A DNA stretch of 64,000 bases. Origin: an uncultured Agrobacterium sp. (GTDB lineage Bacteria > Pseudomonadota > Alphaproteobacteria > Rhizobiales > Rhizobiaceae). The notes below the pieces were generated by a model that saw only the letters and a list, made by a program, of their open reading frames with translations, did not search any database and was not told the DNA's origin. The stretch lies in contig CAJYTK010000021.1 of NCBI GenBank assembly GCA_913777615.1, positions 124,001-188,000 of the forward strand, given 5' to 3'. Numbering within the stretch: position 1 is the stretch's first letter; each line of letters begins with the position of its first letter. Shown in pieces: positions 45,526 to 55,052 of this stretch. The position numbers were made by a program, and so were the translations under genes.

Positions 45526-46266
45526 CTCCATCTGCACCGCAGTGAGCGTAGGCAGATAGCGCTCGACCAACTCCTGCATGGACCCCGCGGAGGCGGCGAC
45601 ACCGACATTGAGGGCCGCGACCGTCTTACCTCGCACGTTCCTCAGCGGCACGGCCAGCGAACGCAGGCCGACCTCGACCTCCTGATCGATTATTGCATAA
45701 CCACGGGCCGCGGTCTCTTCGATCTCCGCCAGAAGGGCATCGATATCAGTCAGTGTCATCGGTGTGCGGGCGGTGATCGCCGAGCGTTCCAGTAGGACGC
45801 GACGATCTTCTACTGTGAGAGAAGACAGAAGGACGCGGCCCATGGAGGTGCAATAGGCGGGTAGCCGGGATCCGGGCATCAGCGCAATCGACATGACACG
45901 ACGCTGGGCGGCACGTGCGACATAGACGATCTCGGTGTCGTCAAGGATCGACACGGATGTGCTTTGTCCGATGTCTTCCGACATTTGATCGAGAAAGGGT
46001 TGCACGATGCGAGGCAGGGGCATTGTGGCAAGACAAGCTGTACCGAGGCGCAGCACTTTTGGTGTGACCGTGAAGAATTTTCCGTCATAGGCGGCGTAGC
46101 CAAGTTCGGCCAGCGTCAAAAGGCAGCGTCTTGCTGTCGCGCGATCAAGCTCGGCGATGTCTGCTGCTTCGGAAATCGACAATCTCGGTCGCTCGGCGCT
46201 GAAAGCTTCGATGATGCTCAGCCCCTTGGCGAGCCCGCCCATCATATCGCGTTCCTTCACAGTCAT
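45505..46266 (-). CDS. pcaR: IclR-family regulator (PcaR/PcaU/PobR group)
   Basis: This 253-aa regulator has an N-terminal winged helix (GLAKGLSIIEAF, then LSISEAADIAELDRATARRC) and a C-terminal IclR effector domain. The opening and the effector motif match the PcaR/PcaU type, whose ligand is beta-ketoadipate. It is divergent from pcaIJF, and a 9-bp inverted repeat lies between them. It also ends against pobA, so it may control both. The symbol is given by analogy. Confidence 0.85.
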   Translation of the reverse strand: MTVKERDMMGGLAKGLSIIEAFSAERPRLSISEAADIAELDRATARRCLLTLAELGYAAYDGKFFTVTPKVLRLGTACLATMPLPRIVQPFLDQMSEDIGQSTSVSILDDTEIVYVARAAQRRVMSIALMPGSRLPAYCTSMGRVLLSSLTVEDRRVLLERSAITARTPMTLTDIDALLAEIEETAARGYAIIDQEVEVGLRSLAVPLRNVRGKTVAALNVGVAASAGSMQELVERYLPTLTAVQMELKGLLV

Positions 46267-46284
46267 ATGTCACCCTTTCAATGA

Positions 46285-46319
46285 TGTGCGATAATCGAAC
46301 AAATATCATATATCGCACA
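46285..46319. promoter_or_regulatory. IclR operator candidate in pcaR-pcaI gap
   Basis: TGTGCGATA (46285-46293) and TATCGCACA (46311-46319) form a perfect 9-bp inverted repeat with a 17-bp A/T-rich spacer. It is 18 bp from the regulator start and 77 bp from the pcaI start. Arms and spacing suit a pair of IclR dimers. Confidence 0.65.
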
Positions 46320-46396
46320 AATGGACTTGATGTCGAGCCGCGTTGGGATTTACCTGAGCCTCAGGCGGAAAAGACAAGGCTGCTGGAGGAAATGAT

Positions 46397-47119
46397 ATGG
46401 ATAAGAGGATCGACAGCCTGGCGAATGCCGTGGCTGACATCGACGACGGCGCAACAATCATGATCGGGGGTTTTGGCGGCTCCGGCGCGCCGATCGAACT
46501 CATTCATGCCCTGATCGATCGCTTCAAGGCGACAGGCAAACCGTCGGGGCTCACGGTCATCAACAACAATGCCGGGAATGGTCGTATCGGTATCGCGGCG
46601 ATGATCGATGCGGGCATGGTCAGCAAGATGATCTGCTCCTTCCCCCGCTCATCCGATCCCCGCGCCTTTACGGATCGCTATCTCGCCGGCGAAATCGAGC
46701 TGGAACTGGTGCCACAGGGCACGCTTGCCGAGCGCATTCGCGCTGGCGGTGCAGGCATTCCGGCCTTCTATACGCCGACAGGTTTCGGTACCGAACTTGC
46801 CGACGGCAAGGTGATTGCCGAGTTCGATGGTCGCAGCTATGTGCAGGAGCGCTGGTTGAAGGCCGATATAGCCTTGGTCAAGGGGCATCTCGGCGACACG
46901 CATGGCAATCTCACCTACCGGCTGGCCGGGCGCAATTTCAACCCGCTGATGTGCATGGCGGCCAAAAAGACTGTCGCGCAGGTGTCGAAGATCGTGACAC
47001 CCGGAGAGATCGATCCAGAGCAGGTGATCACACCGGGCATCTTCGTCGATGGGGTCGTGGAGGTGAATAATCCTCAGCAGGAAGAAGAACTGATCCGAGC
47101 AGGAGTGGCCTACGCATGA
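46397..47119 (+). CDS. pcaI: 3-oxoadipate CoA-transferase subunit A
   Basis: This 240-aa alpha subunit transfers CoA from succinyl-CoA to 3-oxoadipate. The glycine-rich CoA motif GGFGGSGAPIELIHAL is near residue 28. GGAGG lies upstream of the start. The stop overlaps the pcaJ start by 4 bp, so the two subunits are made together. Confidence 0.95.
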   Translation: MDKRIDSLANAVADIDDGATIMIGGFGGSGAPIELIHALIDRFKATGKPSGLTVINNNAGNGRIGIAAMIDAGMVSKMICSFPRSSDPRAFTDRYLAGEIELELVPQGTLAERIRAGGAGIPAFYTPTGFGTELADGKVIAEFDGRSYVQERWLKADIALVKGHLGDTHGNLTYRLAGRNFNPLMCMAAKKTVAQVSKIVTPGEIDPEQVITPGIFVDGVVEVNNPQQEEELIRAGVAYA

Positions 47120-47817
47120 GCGACGCAACCAGCATCGACGTCCGCGACGATATCAAGCTTTCCAATGCGCAGATCGCCTGGCGCGCCGCGCAAGATATTG
47201 CCGATGGTGCCTATGTAAACCTTGGCATCGGCTTTCCGGAAATGGTCGCAAAGTTCCAGCCGAAGGGCCGCGAGGCGATTTTTCACACCGAGAATGGAGT
47301 CCTGAACTTCGGTGAAGCGCCGCCCGCTGGTGAGGAAGACTGGGACCTCATCAATGCCGGAAAGAAGGCGATCACCCTGAAACCCGGCGCGGCCTTCTTC
47401 CATCACGCCGACAGCTTCGCCATGGTGCGCGGCGGCCATTTGGATGTGGCGATTCTCGGGGCTTATCAGGTTGCGGAGAATGGCGATCTTGCCAATTGGC
47501 GTGTCGGCTCCAAGGGCGTGCCTGCCGTGGGCGGAGCGATGGACCTTGTCCATGGTGCAAAACAGGTGGTGGTCATCACCGAGCACGTCACCAAGGATGG
47601 CAAACCGAAGCTGGTCGAGCGCTGCACGTTTCCTCTCACCGGCGTCGGCTGCATCACCCGTATCTACACCAGCCATGCCGTTATCGACATTGTGAATGGC
47701 AAATTCGTTCTCCGGGAGAAGCTTGCCACCATGACCATGGAAGAGCTTCAGGCCATGACGGGTGCGAAGCTCCATATCGATGGTCAGGTCGCCGACCTTG
47801 TGGTCCCGGACCTGTAA
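47116..47817 (+). CDS. pcaJ: 3-oxoadipate CoA-transferase subunit B
   Basis: This 233-aa beta subunit carries the catalytic glutamate E59 in FHTENGVLNFG, which forms the enzyme-CoA thioester. VNLGIGFPEMV is the conserved N-terminal stretch. It lies 10 bp before pcaF. Confidence 0.95.
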   Translation: MSDATSIDVRDDIKLSNAQIAWRAAQDIADGAYVNLGIGFPEMVAKFQPKGREAIFHTENGVLNFGEAPPAGEEDWDLINAGKKAITLKPGAAFFHHADSFAMVRGGHLDVAILGAYQVAENGDLANWRVGSKGVPAVGGAMDLVHGAKQVVVITEHVTKDGKPKLVERCTFPLTGVGCITRIYTSHAVIDIVNGKFVLREKLATMTMEELQAMTGAKLHIDGQVADLVVPDL

Positions 47818-47827
47818 GGAAAAAATC

Positions 47828-49033
47828 ATGACCGAAGCCTTTATCTGCGCCTATCTCCGCACGCCCATCGGCCGTTTCGGCGGATCCCTATCATCGGTCC
47901 GCGCTGACGATCTCGGTGCAGTGCCGCTCACAGCATTGATGGCGCAATATCCGACTGTCGATTTCGAGGCTGTCGATGACGTCATCTATGGCTGCGCCAA
48001 CCAAGCGGGCGAAGATAACCGCAACGTCGCGCGCATGTCGTTGCTGCTGGCAGGTCTGCCGGTTTCTGTCACGGGTACCACGATCAACCGCCTGTGCGGT
48101 TCCGGCATGGATGCCGTCATTACCGCCGCTCGGGCGATAAAGTCGGGCGAGGCCGAATTGATGATCGCAGGCGGCGTGGAATCGATGAGCCGCGCGCCCT
48201 TCGTTCTACCAAAGGCGGATTGTGCCTTCTCGCGTAATGCGGAAATCTATGACACCACCATCGGCTGGCGCTTCGTCAACCCGCTGATGAAGACGCAATA
48301 TGGCGTCGATTCGATGCCGGAAACCGGCGATAATGTCGCCATCGACTTCAATATCTCGCGCGAAGATCAGGATGCCTTTGCCGTGCGAAGCCAGGCAAAG
48401 GCTGCCGAAGCGCAGGCCAATGGCCGCCTGGCAAAAGAAATCACGCCGGTCAGCATGCCACAGAGGAAAGGCGATCCTATCCTTGTCGATCGCGATGAGC
48501 ATCCACGTACGACATCGATCGATGCGCTCGCCAAGCTGAAGCCCGTCAACAAAATCGAGGGCGCGACGGTGACAGCCGGCAATGCCTCTGGCGTCAATGA
48601 CGGCGCGGCAGCACTCATCATCGCCTCGGAAGCCGCCGCCAGAAAGCACGGACTGACACCTATAGCCCGCATTCTGGGTGGCGCAACGGCAGGCGTTCCT
48701 CCGCGCATCATGGGTTTCGGCCCGGCTCCGGCATCGAAGAAGCTACTCGCCCGGCTTGGCCTTTCGCAAGAGCAGATCGACGTCATTGAACTCAACGAAG
48801 CCTTCGCCTCCCAAGGCCTGGCGACGCTGCGTGATCTCGGCATCGCCGATGACGATCCGCGCGTCAACATCAACGGCGGAGCAATCGCTCTCGGACACCC
48901 TCTCGGCATGTCCGGTGCCCGCATTGCCGGCACGGCGGCGCTTCAATTGGGCTTGTCCGGAGCGCGTTACGCGCTTTCCACCATGTGTATCGGCGTCGGG
49001 CAGGGCATCGCAATTGCTCTTGAGCGGGTTTGA
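47828..49033 (+). CDS. pcaF: 3-oxoadipyl-CoA thiolase
   Basis: This 401-aa thiolase splits 3-oxoadipyl-CoA into succinyl-CoA and acetyl-CoA, the end of the beta-ketoadipate pathway. Nucleophile C90 lies in INRLCGSGMDAV, the catalytic His in ALGHPLGMSGAR, and the second Cys in STMCIGVGQG. The start is ATG at 47828; the frame runs upstream into pcaJ. It ends the pcaIJF operon. Confidence 0.95.
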   Translation: MTEAFICAYLRTPIGRFGGSLSSVRADDLGAVPLTALMAQYPTVDFEAVDDVIYGCANQAGEDNRNVARMSLLLAGLPVSVTGTTINRLCGSGMDAVITAARAIKSGEAELMIAGGVESMSRAPFVLPKADCAFSRNAEIYDTTIGWRFVNPLMKTQYGVDSMPETGDNVAIDFNISREDQDAFAVRSQAKAAEAQANGRLAKEITPVSMPQRKGDPILVDRDEHPRTTSIDALAKLKPVNKIEGATVTAGNASGVNDGAAALIIASEAAARKHGLTPIARILGGATAGVPPRIMGFGPAPASKKLLARLGLSQEQIDVIELNEAFASQGLATLRDLGIADDDPRVNINGGAIALGHPLGMSGARIAGTAALQLGLSGARYALSTMCIGVGQGIAIALERV

Positions 49034-49083
49034 CGTCGATGACAAAGAAGCAAAATACGGCTCCGCCCTGCACTGGCTCGATT

Positions 49084-50007
49084 TCAAAGCTGATCAAAAG
49101 GCTTCCCAGCCATAGGCGCTGTTTTGGTGAAGAGCAGGTCCTGGTGTTGCCATTGCTCCTCGAAATCGGCGATGGAGCGTGCGCTCATTTGAGGGTTTAG
49201 CGCGCCCAACTCTGCAGAGATGGCTTCCGCAAGCCCGATGCCGGGGACGACGGTCGCGTAGAATGAGGTGCTTTCTGCTGGCGCCAGCAGCAAATAGTCG
49301 GCATTTTTTGCCAGCGCATCCACGGCAGCGTCAGTGATCACGCATGTGGTTGCGCCCTTGGCCTTGGCCTGAGCGGCAGCTCTGATTGCGGAATTGTAGA
49401 GGCGCCAGAAGGTGAAGATGATGACGACATCGTTTTCCTTCACATCGCCTAGCGCATTGGCGATCATTACCCCGTCGGTCGCCAGTTCCATGCGGTAGCC
49501 GCAAAGCGTGGCGTGGTGCGCGAGTATATTGGCAATCGAAGCGAAGCTGCCCGACCCAAGAACGATTCTGCGTTTTGCGCCTGCAATAAGTTTTGCAATC
49601 TCTTTGATCGAGTTGCGGTCGGTACGCCGACGCAACGCCGTCAGTTGCTCGATCTGCCGGTTCATAGCCGCATCGAACGGGCGCTCATTGCCGGTTTCCT
49701 GTTGGTGGACGACGCTGACCTCAGGTGCCGAAAGCTTGCTCATGAAGCGTGTACGGATTTCCTGGCGAAGCTCCGGCCATCCTGAAAAACCAAGACTCTG
49801 CGCGGTCCGCGTGATCGTCGCAACGTTGACGGAAGCCTTTTGAGCAAGTTCGGCGGCGGATGCAAAAGAGGCGTGCCGCGGGTCGTTGATCACGGCCTGT
49901 ATCACCTCGTGCGCTGCTGGCGTCAGCGAAAATTTCTCATCGAGATGACGCAGCCAGTCCTCTAGCGTTCCCGCAAAATCGTCTGCAGCGTTTTTTGCAT
50001 ATTGCAT
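49084..50007 (-). CDS. RpiR-family transcriptional regulator (HTH plus SIS domain)
   Basis: This 307-aa regulator has an N-terminal RpiR helix-turn-helix (about 35-75, ASAAELAQKASVNVATITRT) and a C-terminal SIS sugar-phosphate domain (about 130-260; RRIVLGSGSFASIA and VIIFTFWRLY). It is divergent from the MFS-GAF-amidohydrolase genes and probably controls them. SIS domains bind phosphosugars, although the target genes here do not look like sugar genes. Confidence 0.88.
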   Translation of the reverse strand: MQYAKNAADDFAGTLEDWLRHLDEKFSLTPAAHEVIQAVINDPRHASFASAAELAQKASVNVATITRTAQSLGFSGWPELRQEIRTRFMSKLSAPEVSVVHQQETGNERPFDAAMNRQIEQLTALRRRTDRNSIKEIAKLIAGAKRRIVLGSGSFASIANILAHHATLCGYRMELATDGVMIANALGDVKENDVVIIFTFWRLYNSAIRAAAQAKAKGATTCVITDAAVDALAKNADYLLLAPAESTSFYATVVPGIGLAEAISAELGALNPQMSARSIADFEEQWQHQDLLFTKTAPMAGKPFDQL

Positions 50008-50034
50008 TAATTATCGTTCCCGTGCAAAAAATGT

Positions 50035-50092
50035 TGCGCGACGAAAAGACGCGCACACCATCCGCAACGCGGCGGAGGTGACACACTATAAT
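50035..50092 (+). promoter_or_regulatory. Promoter and dyad in RpiR-MFS divergent gap
   Basis: A perfect -10 TATAAT is at 50087-50092, 15 bp before the MFS start, with no good -35 at the usual distance. That suggests an activated promoter. A dyad TGCGCG/CGCGCA (50035-50040, 50050-50055) lies upstream and may bind the RpiR protein. Confidence 0.4.
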
Positions 50093-50106
50093 GGTGGGAA
50101 CCAAAA

Positions 50107-51471
50107 ATGTATAATACTGCTGCAAGACTGGAGAGGCTGCCCGTCGGGCGCTTTCAATACAAGCTCCTCATGATGGGCGGGCTGGGCTACATGTTCGAGG
50201 CGTGGGACGCGGGCATTATCGCTTTCCTGCTTCCGGCACTTCGGGCGCAGTGGCAACTGACGAGCCTTCAGGTCGGCTATCTTGCCAGCAGCACCTATGT
50301 AGGCTTCCTCATCGGCGCTCTCATTGCCGGTGCGATCGGCGATCGCTATGGCCGCAAGAACGTCATGCTCTGGGCGCTCGTCCTCTTTTGCCTGGCGAGT
50401 CTTGCTGGTGCTGCCGTCAATGACTGGCACCAGTTCTTTGCCTTGCGCGTTGTCGGCGGTATCGGCATGGGTGCCGAGGCGGCGATCATCGCGCCGTTCC
50501 TCTCCGAATTCGTTGGCGCCAAGTATCGCGGACGCTTCACGGCTTCGCTGGCGGCCTTCTTCTCCTTCGGCTTCGTCATTTCGGCGGTTCTCGGATATCT
50601 GCTCGTGCCCGCCTCCGACGATGGCTGGCGCTATGCTTTGATCGTCACCGCGATGCCGGTCGTCGTGGTCTTGTGGTGGCGCCGTGGCTTGACGGAATCG
50701 CCGCGTTGGCTGGAAAGCCAGGGGCGTCATCAGGAAGCAAACGACATCGTCACCGGCATCGAGCAGCAATATGCGGCGCGCGGCATCGTTCTGCCTGCAC
50801 CGGAACCTGCGGCGCAGGTCTCTGCAACGCCCAATACCTCGCTGATGGCTAACTTCAAGGCGCTGCTGTCGCCCCGCTTCCTGCGCATCACCATCATGAC
50901 CTGGCTTCTCTGGGTATCGGTCACTTTCAGCATATACGCCTTCATGACATGGATCCCGAGCCTGCTTGTCGAGCGTGGCATGACCATGACCAAAAGCTTC
51001 TCCTTCTCGATTCTGATCTATGCGGCGCAGATCCCTGGTTACTTCACAGCCGCTTGGTTCTGCGAGAAGATCGGTCGTCCCTATACGATCGTGCTCTATA
51101 TGGCGTTGGCCGCTGTTTCGGCGCTCTCGCTTGCTTTTGCCACTGGTGATACGCAGGTCATCGCGCTTGCCATGACACTCTCCTTCTTCATCAATGGCGT
51201 TGCCGCTGGAGAATACGCCTACACGCCGGAAGTGTTTCCAACGCGCATCCGTGCCACCGGCGTCGGCACCGCCTCGGCCATCGGACGTATCGGAGGAATC
51301 GCAGCACCGATCCTCGTGGGAGCCGTCTATCCGATTGGCGGTTTCGCTGGTGTGTTCGGCATGACGACGGTCATCCTGTTCATCGGTGCGATGTCCGTGC
51401 TCGTTCTCGGCATTCCGACAAAGAACCGGTCGCTGGAGGAAATCGAGGCGGAAGAGTTTGCCGCGCGTTGA
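50107..51471 (+). CDS. MFS transporter (metabolite:H+ symporter type)
   Basis: This 454-aa, 12-helix inner-membrane permease has the loop 2-3 motif AGAIGDRYGRKNV and the loop 8-9 area CEKIGRPYT. The opening LMMGGLGYMFEAWDAGIIAFLLP resembles organic-acid and aromatic-acid symporters. PRWLESQG in the central loop recalls the sugar-porter branch. It leads a group with a GAF protein and an amidohydrolase and presumably imports the substrate of the latter. Confidence 0.85.
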   Translation: MYNTAARLERLPVGRFQYKLLMMGGLGYMFEAWDAGIIAFLLPALRAQWQLTSLQVGYLASSTYVGFLIGALIAGAIGDRYGRKNVMLWALVLFCLASLAGAAVNDWHQFFALRVVGGIGMGAEAAIIAPFLSEFVGAKYRGRFTASLAAFFSFGFVISAVLGYLLVPASDDGWRYALIVTAMPVVVVLWWRRGLTESPRWLESQGRHQEANDIVTGIEQQYAARGIVLPAPEPAAQVSATPNTSLMANFKALLSPRFLRITIMTWLLWVSVTFSIYAFMTWIPSLLVERGMTMTKSFSFSILIYAAQIPGYFTAAWFCEKIGRPYTIVLYMALAAVSALSLAFATGDTQVIALAMTLSFFINGVAAGEYAYTPEVFPTRIRATGVGTASAIGRIGGIAAPILVGAVYPIGGFAGVFGMTTVILFIGAMSVLVLGIPTKNRSLEEIEAEEFAAR

Positions 51472-51585
51472 GGCTTAGATCGAAGAAGATGGAGCGTCCT
51501 TCGAGCGCCCAATAGGACGCATGGCGTTCCAGGCACATAAGGGAGCGGCAATTGCTGCTCCCTCATCAGCAAAAAGGATCACGAC

Positions 51586-52062
51586 ATGCACAATGAGATC
51601 AGCCTTTACGAGGCCATGAAGCTGCCCGATCAGCCAGCACCCTTCTTCCAGGCACTCGACGAATTGTTCCAGCGCGAGGTGGGGCATGTCCTCTTCACGC
51701 TGCTCGCGGTCGATGGTGGTGAAGTCGTCCGCATCTACTCCTCTGACACTGAGCATTATCCGGTCTCGGGCCGCAAGCCTATGACGGACACGCCTTGGGG
51801 CCGCCACGTTATTGGGCAGCACAAGAGTTTTCTCGCCAAGGATATGGACGGCATCAAATGGGCCTTTTTTGACCATGAACTCATCGCAAGTCTTGGCGGC
51901 GGCACGCAGATCAACGTGCCCGTTGTCTTCGATGGCTCCTGCATTGGCACGATCAATCTGACCCATCGCGCTGGAGTTTATGACGAGCGTCATCTGGACC
52001 GTGCGGAGGCGCTAGCGCCGTGGTTGGTTCCATACTTCTTGCTGACAGCGAACCAGCGTTGA
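51586..52062 (+). CDS. GAF-domain protein
   Basis: This 158-aa soluble protein is little more than a single GAF domain (VGHVLFTLLAVDGGEVVRIY, then INVPVVFDGSCIGTINLTH). Free-standing GAF proteins bind small ligands. A catalytic role cannot be shown. It lies between a transporter and an amidohydrolase (43 bp), so it is likely to act on or sense the same compound. Confidence 0.75.
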   Translation: MHNEISLYEAMKLPDQPAPFFQALDELFQREVGHVLFTLLAVDGGEVVRIYSSDTEHYPVSGRKPMTDTPWGRHVIGQHKSFLAKDMDGIKWAFFDHELIASLGGGTQINVPVVFDGSCIGTINLTHRAGVYDERHLDRAEALAPWLVPYFLLTANQR

Positions 52063-52105
52063 GCCGCTGTGCGCCTTTCTAAGACATCGATCGAAAGTGA
52101 ATCCA

Positions 52106-53332
52106 ATGAGTTCAATTCTTCTCAAAAACGCCCGCATCGTTGATGGATCGCAGGGTGAACCGACCGCTCCCACGGATGTGCTCATCCGTGACGATTTGAT
52201 CATCGAAGTTGGCCCGGCGCTCTCGGCCACTGCCGACCGAGTTGTCGATCTGGCTGGCAAGATCCTCATGCCGGGATTGATTGATGGACATGTCCATGTC
52301 ATCGCCACCAAACTCGACCTTGGAGCCAATGCGGATCTGCCGAATTCTCTGGTGGCGCTGCGCTCGGCGACCATCATGAAGGCGATGTTGATGCGTGGCT
52401 TTACCACGGTTCGTGACCTCGGCGGTGCCGATCACGGTCTGGTTGAAGCGCTTCACGAGGGCACGATTGTTGGCCCGAGACTGATCATCTGCGGCAAGGC
52501 GCTGTCCCAGACGGGCGGCCATACCGATTACCGAGGCCGGTTCAATCGTCGTTCGGTCGAGCATTATCCTGACCAACTGGGTGCGCTCGGTCGCATCTGC
52601 GATGGGGTCGATGCAGTTCGCCAGGCCTGTCGTGAAGAGGTCAAAGGTGGCGCACAGTTCATCAAGCTCATGGCCAATGGCGGCGTGTCTTCGCCGACCG
52701 ATCCGATTGCAAACCTAGGCTTTTCAAAAGAAGAGGTGCTCGCCGCCGTTGAAGAGGCCGAGAACGCGCAGACTTACGTGGCTGCCCATCTTTACACCGA
52801 TGCCGCCATTCGCCGCGCGATCGAATGCGGGGTTAAGTCGATCGAGCACGGCAACCTGATCACGCCGGAGACGGCAAAACTTGCCAAGGAACGCGGTGCC
52901 TTCGTCGTGCCGACCAACATAGTCTATGATCGCCTGGCAAAGGACGGTGCTTCGCTCGGCCTGCCGCCAGTCTCTGTCGCCAAGATCGAGGATGTGCGCA
53001 GCGCTGGCTTCGAGGCGCTGAAAGTGCTGCACAAGGCGGGCGTGACCATGGTCTATGGTACGGATTTGCTGGGTGAGATGCACGAGCATCAGTCGGAGGA
53101 GTTCGTTCTTCGCGGCCAACATCTACCGGCCGCAGATGTCATTCGCTCTGCAACGCTTGATGCGGCAAAGGCACTAGGTTTTGAAGGCAAACTGGGAGCT
53201 GTGGCGCCAGGGGCTTACGCCGATCTGATCGTCGTGGACGGCAACCCACTCGACGATCTCTCACTTTTGACCGGTCAGGGTAAGCACATGCCGTTCATCA
53301 TCAAGGGCGGAGAATTCGTCAAGCAGAGCTGA
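52106..53332 (+). CDS. Metal-dependent amidohydrolase (prolidase/imidazolonepropionase-like)
   Basis: This 408-aa amidohydrolase-superfamily enzyme has HVHV after GLIDG (metal histidines), the likely carboxylated lysine in AQFIKLMANGG, and further metal ligands in VAAHLYTD and SIEHGNL. The catalytic aspartate is in YGTDLLGE. By pattern it belongs to the Xaa-Pro dipeptidase/imidazolonase-like branch, which hydrolyses cyclic or linear amides. The substrate is unknown. A GTG three codons upstream (52097) is an alternative start. Confidence 0.85.
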   Translation: MSSILLKNARIVDGSQGEPTAPTDVLIRDDLIIEVGPALSATADRVVDLAGKILMPGLIDGHVHVIATKLDLGANADLPNSLVALRSATIMKAMLMRGFTTVRDLGGADHGLVEALHEGTIVGPRLIICGKALSQTGGHTDYRGRFNRRSVEHYPDQLGALGRICDGVDAVRQACREEVKGGAQFIKLMANGGVSSPTDPIANLGFSKEEVLAAVEEAENAQTYVAAHLYTDAAIRRAIECGVKSIEHGNLITPETAKLAKERGAFVVPTNIVYDRLAKDGASLGLPPVSVAKIEDVRSAGFEALKVLHKAGVTMVYGTDLLGEMHEHQSEEFVLRGQHLPAADVIRSATLDAAKALGFEGKLGAVAPGAYADLIVVDGNPLDDLSLLTGQGKHMPFIIKGGEFVKQS

Positions 53333-53361
53333 TGCGGTCAAAGGTGTGGGGTGTTTTGTGT

Positions 53362-54729
53362 TCACCCTGCCATTTTCTGCCACGTTTCGGCATAGGCAGC
53401 GAGGTTTGCAATCGTGTCGCTCACTCGCTCGACAGGCACATTCGACTTTGTTCCGGTGAGAAAGCTGGCGCCAAGCGATGTGCCTGTGTGCGAGGCCGAG
53501 GCGTACACCTTCCGGGCGGACAAGGTGGCGAGTGCTGCGCGGAACACGCGGTTGGCGGCAAAGGGGCCTTCCACCACGATAGGGCCGCGTGATCCAATCA
53601 GGTCGAGGCAGGTCATCGTCATCAAAGCTTGATAGAGGCTGGCAGCCGCGCGCCGGCCTTCATCCGTTTGTGGCTCATTGCGCCACCCGCCCGTCGTGCC
53701 CGGAAACGGGCCGGTGCCGCTGACGACACTCGGGAGCAGCATCTGGCCTTGCGCTATCACGTCGTTTACCGACGCCCACTCTGATTCCGGTGTGACTGGC
53801 CCTAAGGTCTTGTTGACCAGTTCCCATTCCCGGCCACCCATGTACCGGGCAGAAGGCACGGGTTTTCCGAATGCATCCACATTGACCAGCGTGTCACGCT
53901 TTTCGTCAAGATCGACCGCCTGTCCGCCAGCGGCAAAACACACCACCCATGTGCCGGTCGATACGACGGTGCAGGGAATGCCAAAACCCACGAGATGCGG
54001 GAGCAATGAAGCATTGGAATCATGGATCCCGCAATAAACGGGAACCGGTGCGGGAAGGCCGAGTTGCTCTGTGACGGCAGGCGTCGTTTCTCCCAGAACA
54101 TCGAAAGCAGACCGGATGGGCGCCATAAGGTCGGCAATACCGAGACGCGCAACGAGGCTTGAGTAGCTTCTCTCAAAGGGGCGCCATAGATCGGTGTGGC
54201 AGCCGAGCGAGGTGGCCTCATTCGCAGCAATCCCGGTCAAGCGGTGGGCCCAATATTGCGGGTAGGTTAGGATGGTCGCGACGGGGGCGAACTCCTCAGG
54301 AAAGCACGTACGCTGATAGTGGAGCTGCGCACCGAGGTTCAGACCTCCTGTCAGCCGCGGCGAAAATGTCTCCGCAAAATCCGGGCGGATCGTCTCATAG
54401 GCTTGGACAATCTTGTCCGGGAATGCGAACTCGTAATCGAGAACGGGCAACGCCAAATCGCCCGAAGCATTCAGGAGCGCTGCACTTGCGCCATGTGTGG
54501 TGATCGAGATTGCCTGATAGCCGAGCGACTTGTGCAGTCCGGCAAGCCCTCCCAGAATGAAACGCCACAGCGCATCGGTATCGTAATGCGGATATGGCGG
54601 ACCGCTGACGATCCTGTTTGCAATCTTGCGGGATGCCAGTTCCTGGCCGCTTTCGCCATCAACGACGATCAATTTGGCATGCGTCTTGCCGATATCGATG
54701 ACGGCAACGGTTTGGATCGGCTGGCTCAT
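53362..54729 (-). CDS. rhaK: L-rhamnulose/rhamnose kinase (FGGY family)
   Basis: This 455-aa sugar kinase has the FGGY N-terminal phosphate motif [12 protein letters not shown] and the C-terminal [13 protein letters not shown]. In R. leguminosarum RhaK of the same locus phosphorylates the sugar and is also needed for rhamnose uptake by the ABC transporter. Its start overlaps the rhaM stop by 4 bp, and it is the last gene of the rhaRSTPQMK operon. Confidence 0.92.
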   Translation of the reverse strand: MSQPIQTVAVIDIGKTHAKLIVVDGESGQELASRKIANRIVSGPPYPHYDTDALWRFILGGLAGLHKSLGYQAISITTHGASAALLNASGDLALPVLDYEFAFPDKIVQAYETIRPDFAETFSPRLTGGLNLGAQLHYQRTCFPEEFAPVATILTYPQYWAHRLTGIAANEATSLGCHTDLWRPFERSYSSLVARLGIADLMAPIRSAFDVLGETTPAVTEQLGLPAPVPVYCGIHDSNASLLPHLVGFGIPCTVVSTGTWVVCFAAGGQAVDLDEKRDTLVNVDAFGKPVPSARYMGGREWELVNKTLGPVTPESEWASVNDVIAQGQMLLPSVVSGTGPFPGTTGGWRNEPQTDEGRRAAASLYQALMTMTCLDLIGSRGPIVVEGPFAANRVFRAALATLSARKVYASASHTGTSLGASFLTGTKSNVPVERVSDTIANLAAYAETWQKMAG

Positions 54730-55049
54730 GGCAGATGAAAGACGGTAACGAGATCGGTCGCGACTGGAGAGTTATCCGGATTGCTTTCCATGATATCGGC
54801 CATATGTGCCCACCATTTCTTCATCACGGGATGGTGGGGCAGCGCCGCCATGCCGTGATCTTTCGGACGTGTAAGGACGCCAAAGAGCACATTGGTCTCA
54901 GGGTCGAGGTGGATCGAATAATCGGTCACGCCAGCCTCGTGCAGCAGGTCTACGAGCTCCGGCCAAATCTCGTCGTGACGCTTCCTGTATTCCGCTTCCT
55001 TGCCCGCAAAGAGCTTCATCTTGAAAGCGTATTTTTCAAGCTCCTGCAT
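54726..55049 (-). CDS. rhaM: L-rhamnose mutarotase
   Basis: This 107-aa enzyme interconverts the alpha and beta anomers of L-rhamnose. The conserved residues appear in [19 protein letters not shown] and [14 protein letters not shown] at 55049 directly follows a GTG (55052) that abuts the rhaQ stop. The equivalent gene is called rhaU in R. leguminosarum. Confidence 0.93.
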   Translation of the reverse strand: MQELEKYAFKMKLFAGKEAEYRKRHDEIWPELVDLLHEAGVTDYSIHLDPETNVLFGVLTRPKDHGMAALPHHPVMKKWWAHMADIMESNPDNSPVATDLVTVFHLP

Positions 55050-55052
55050 CAC

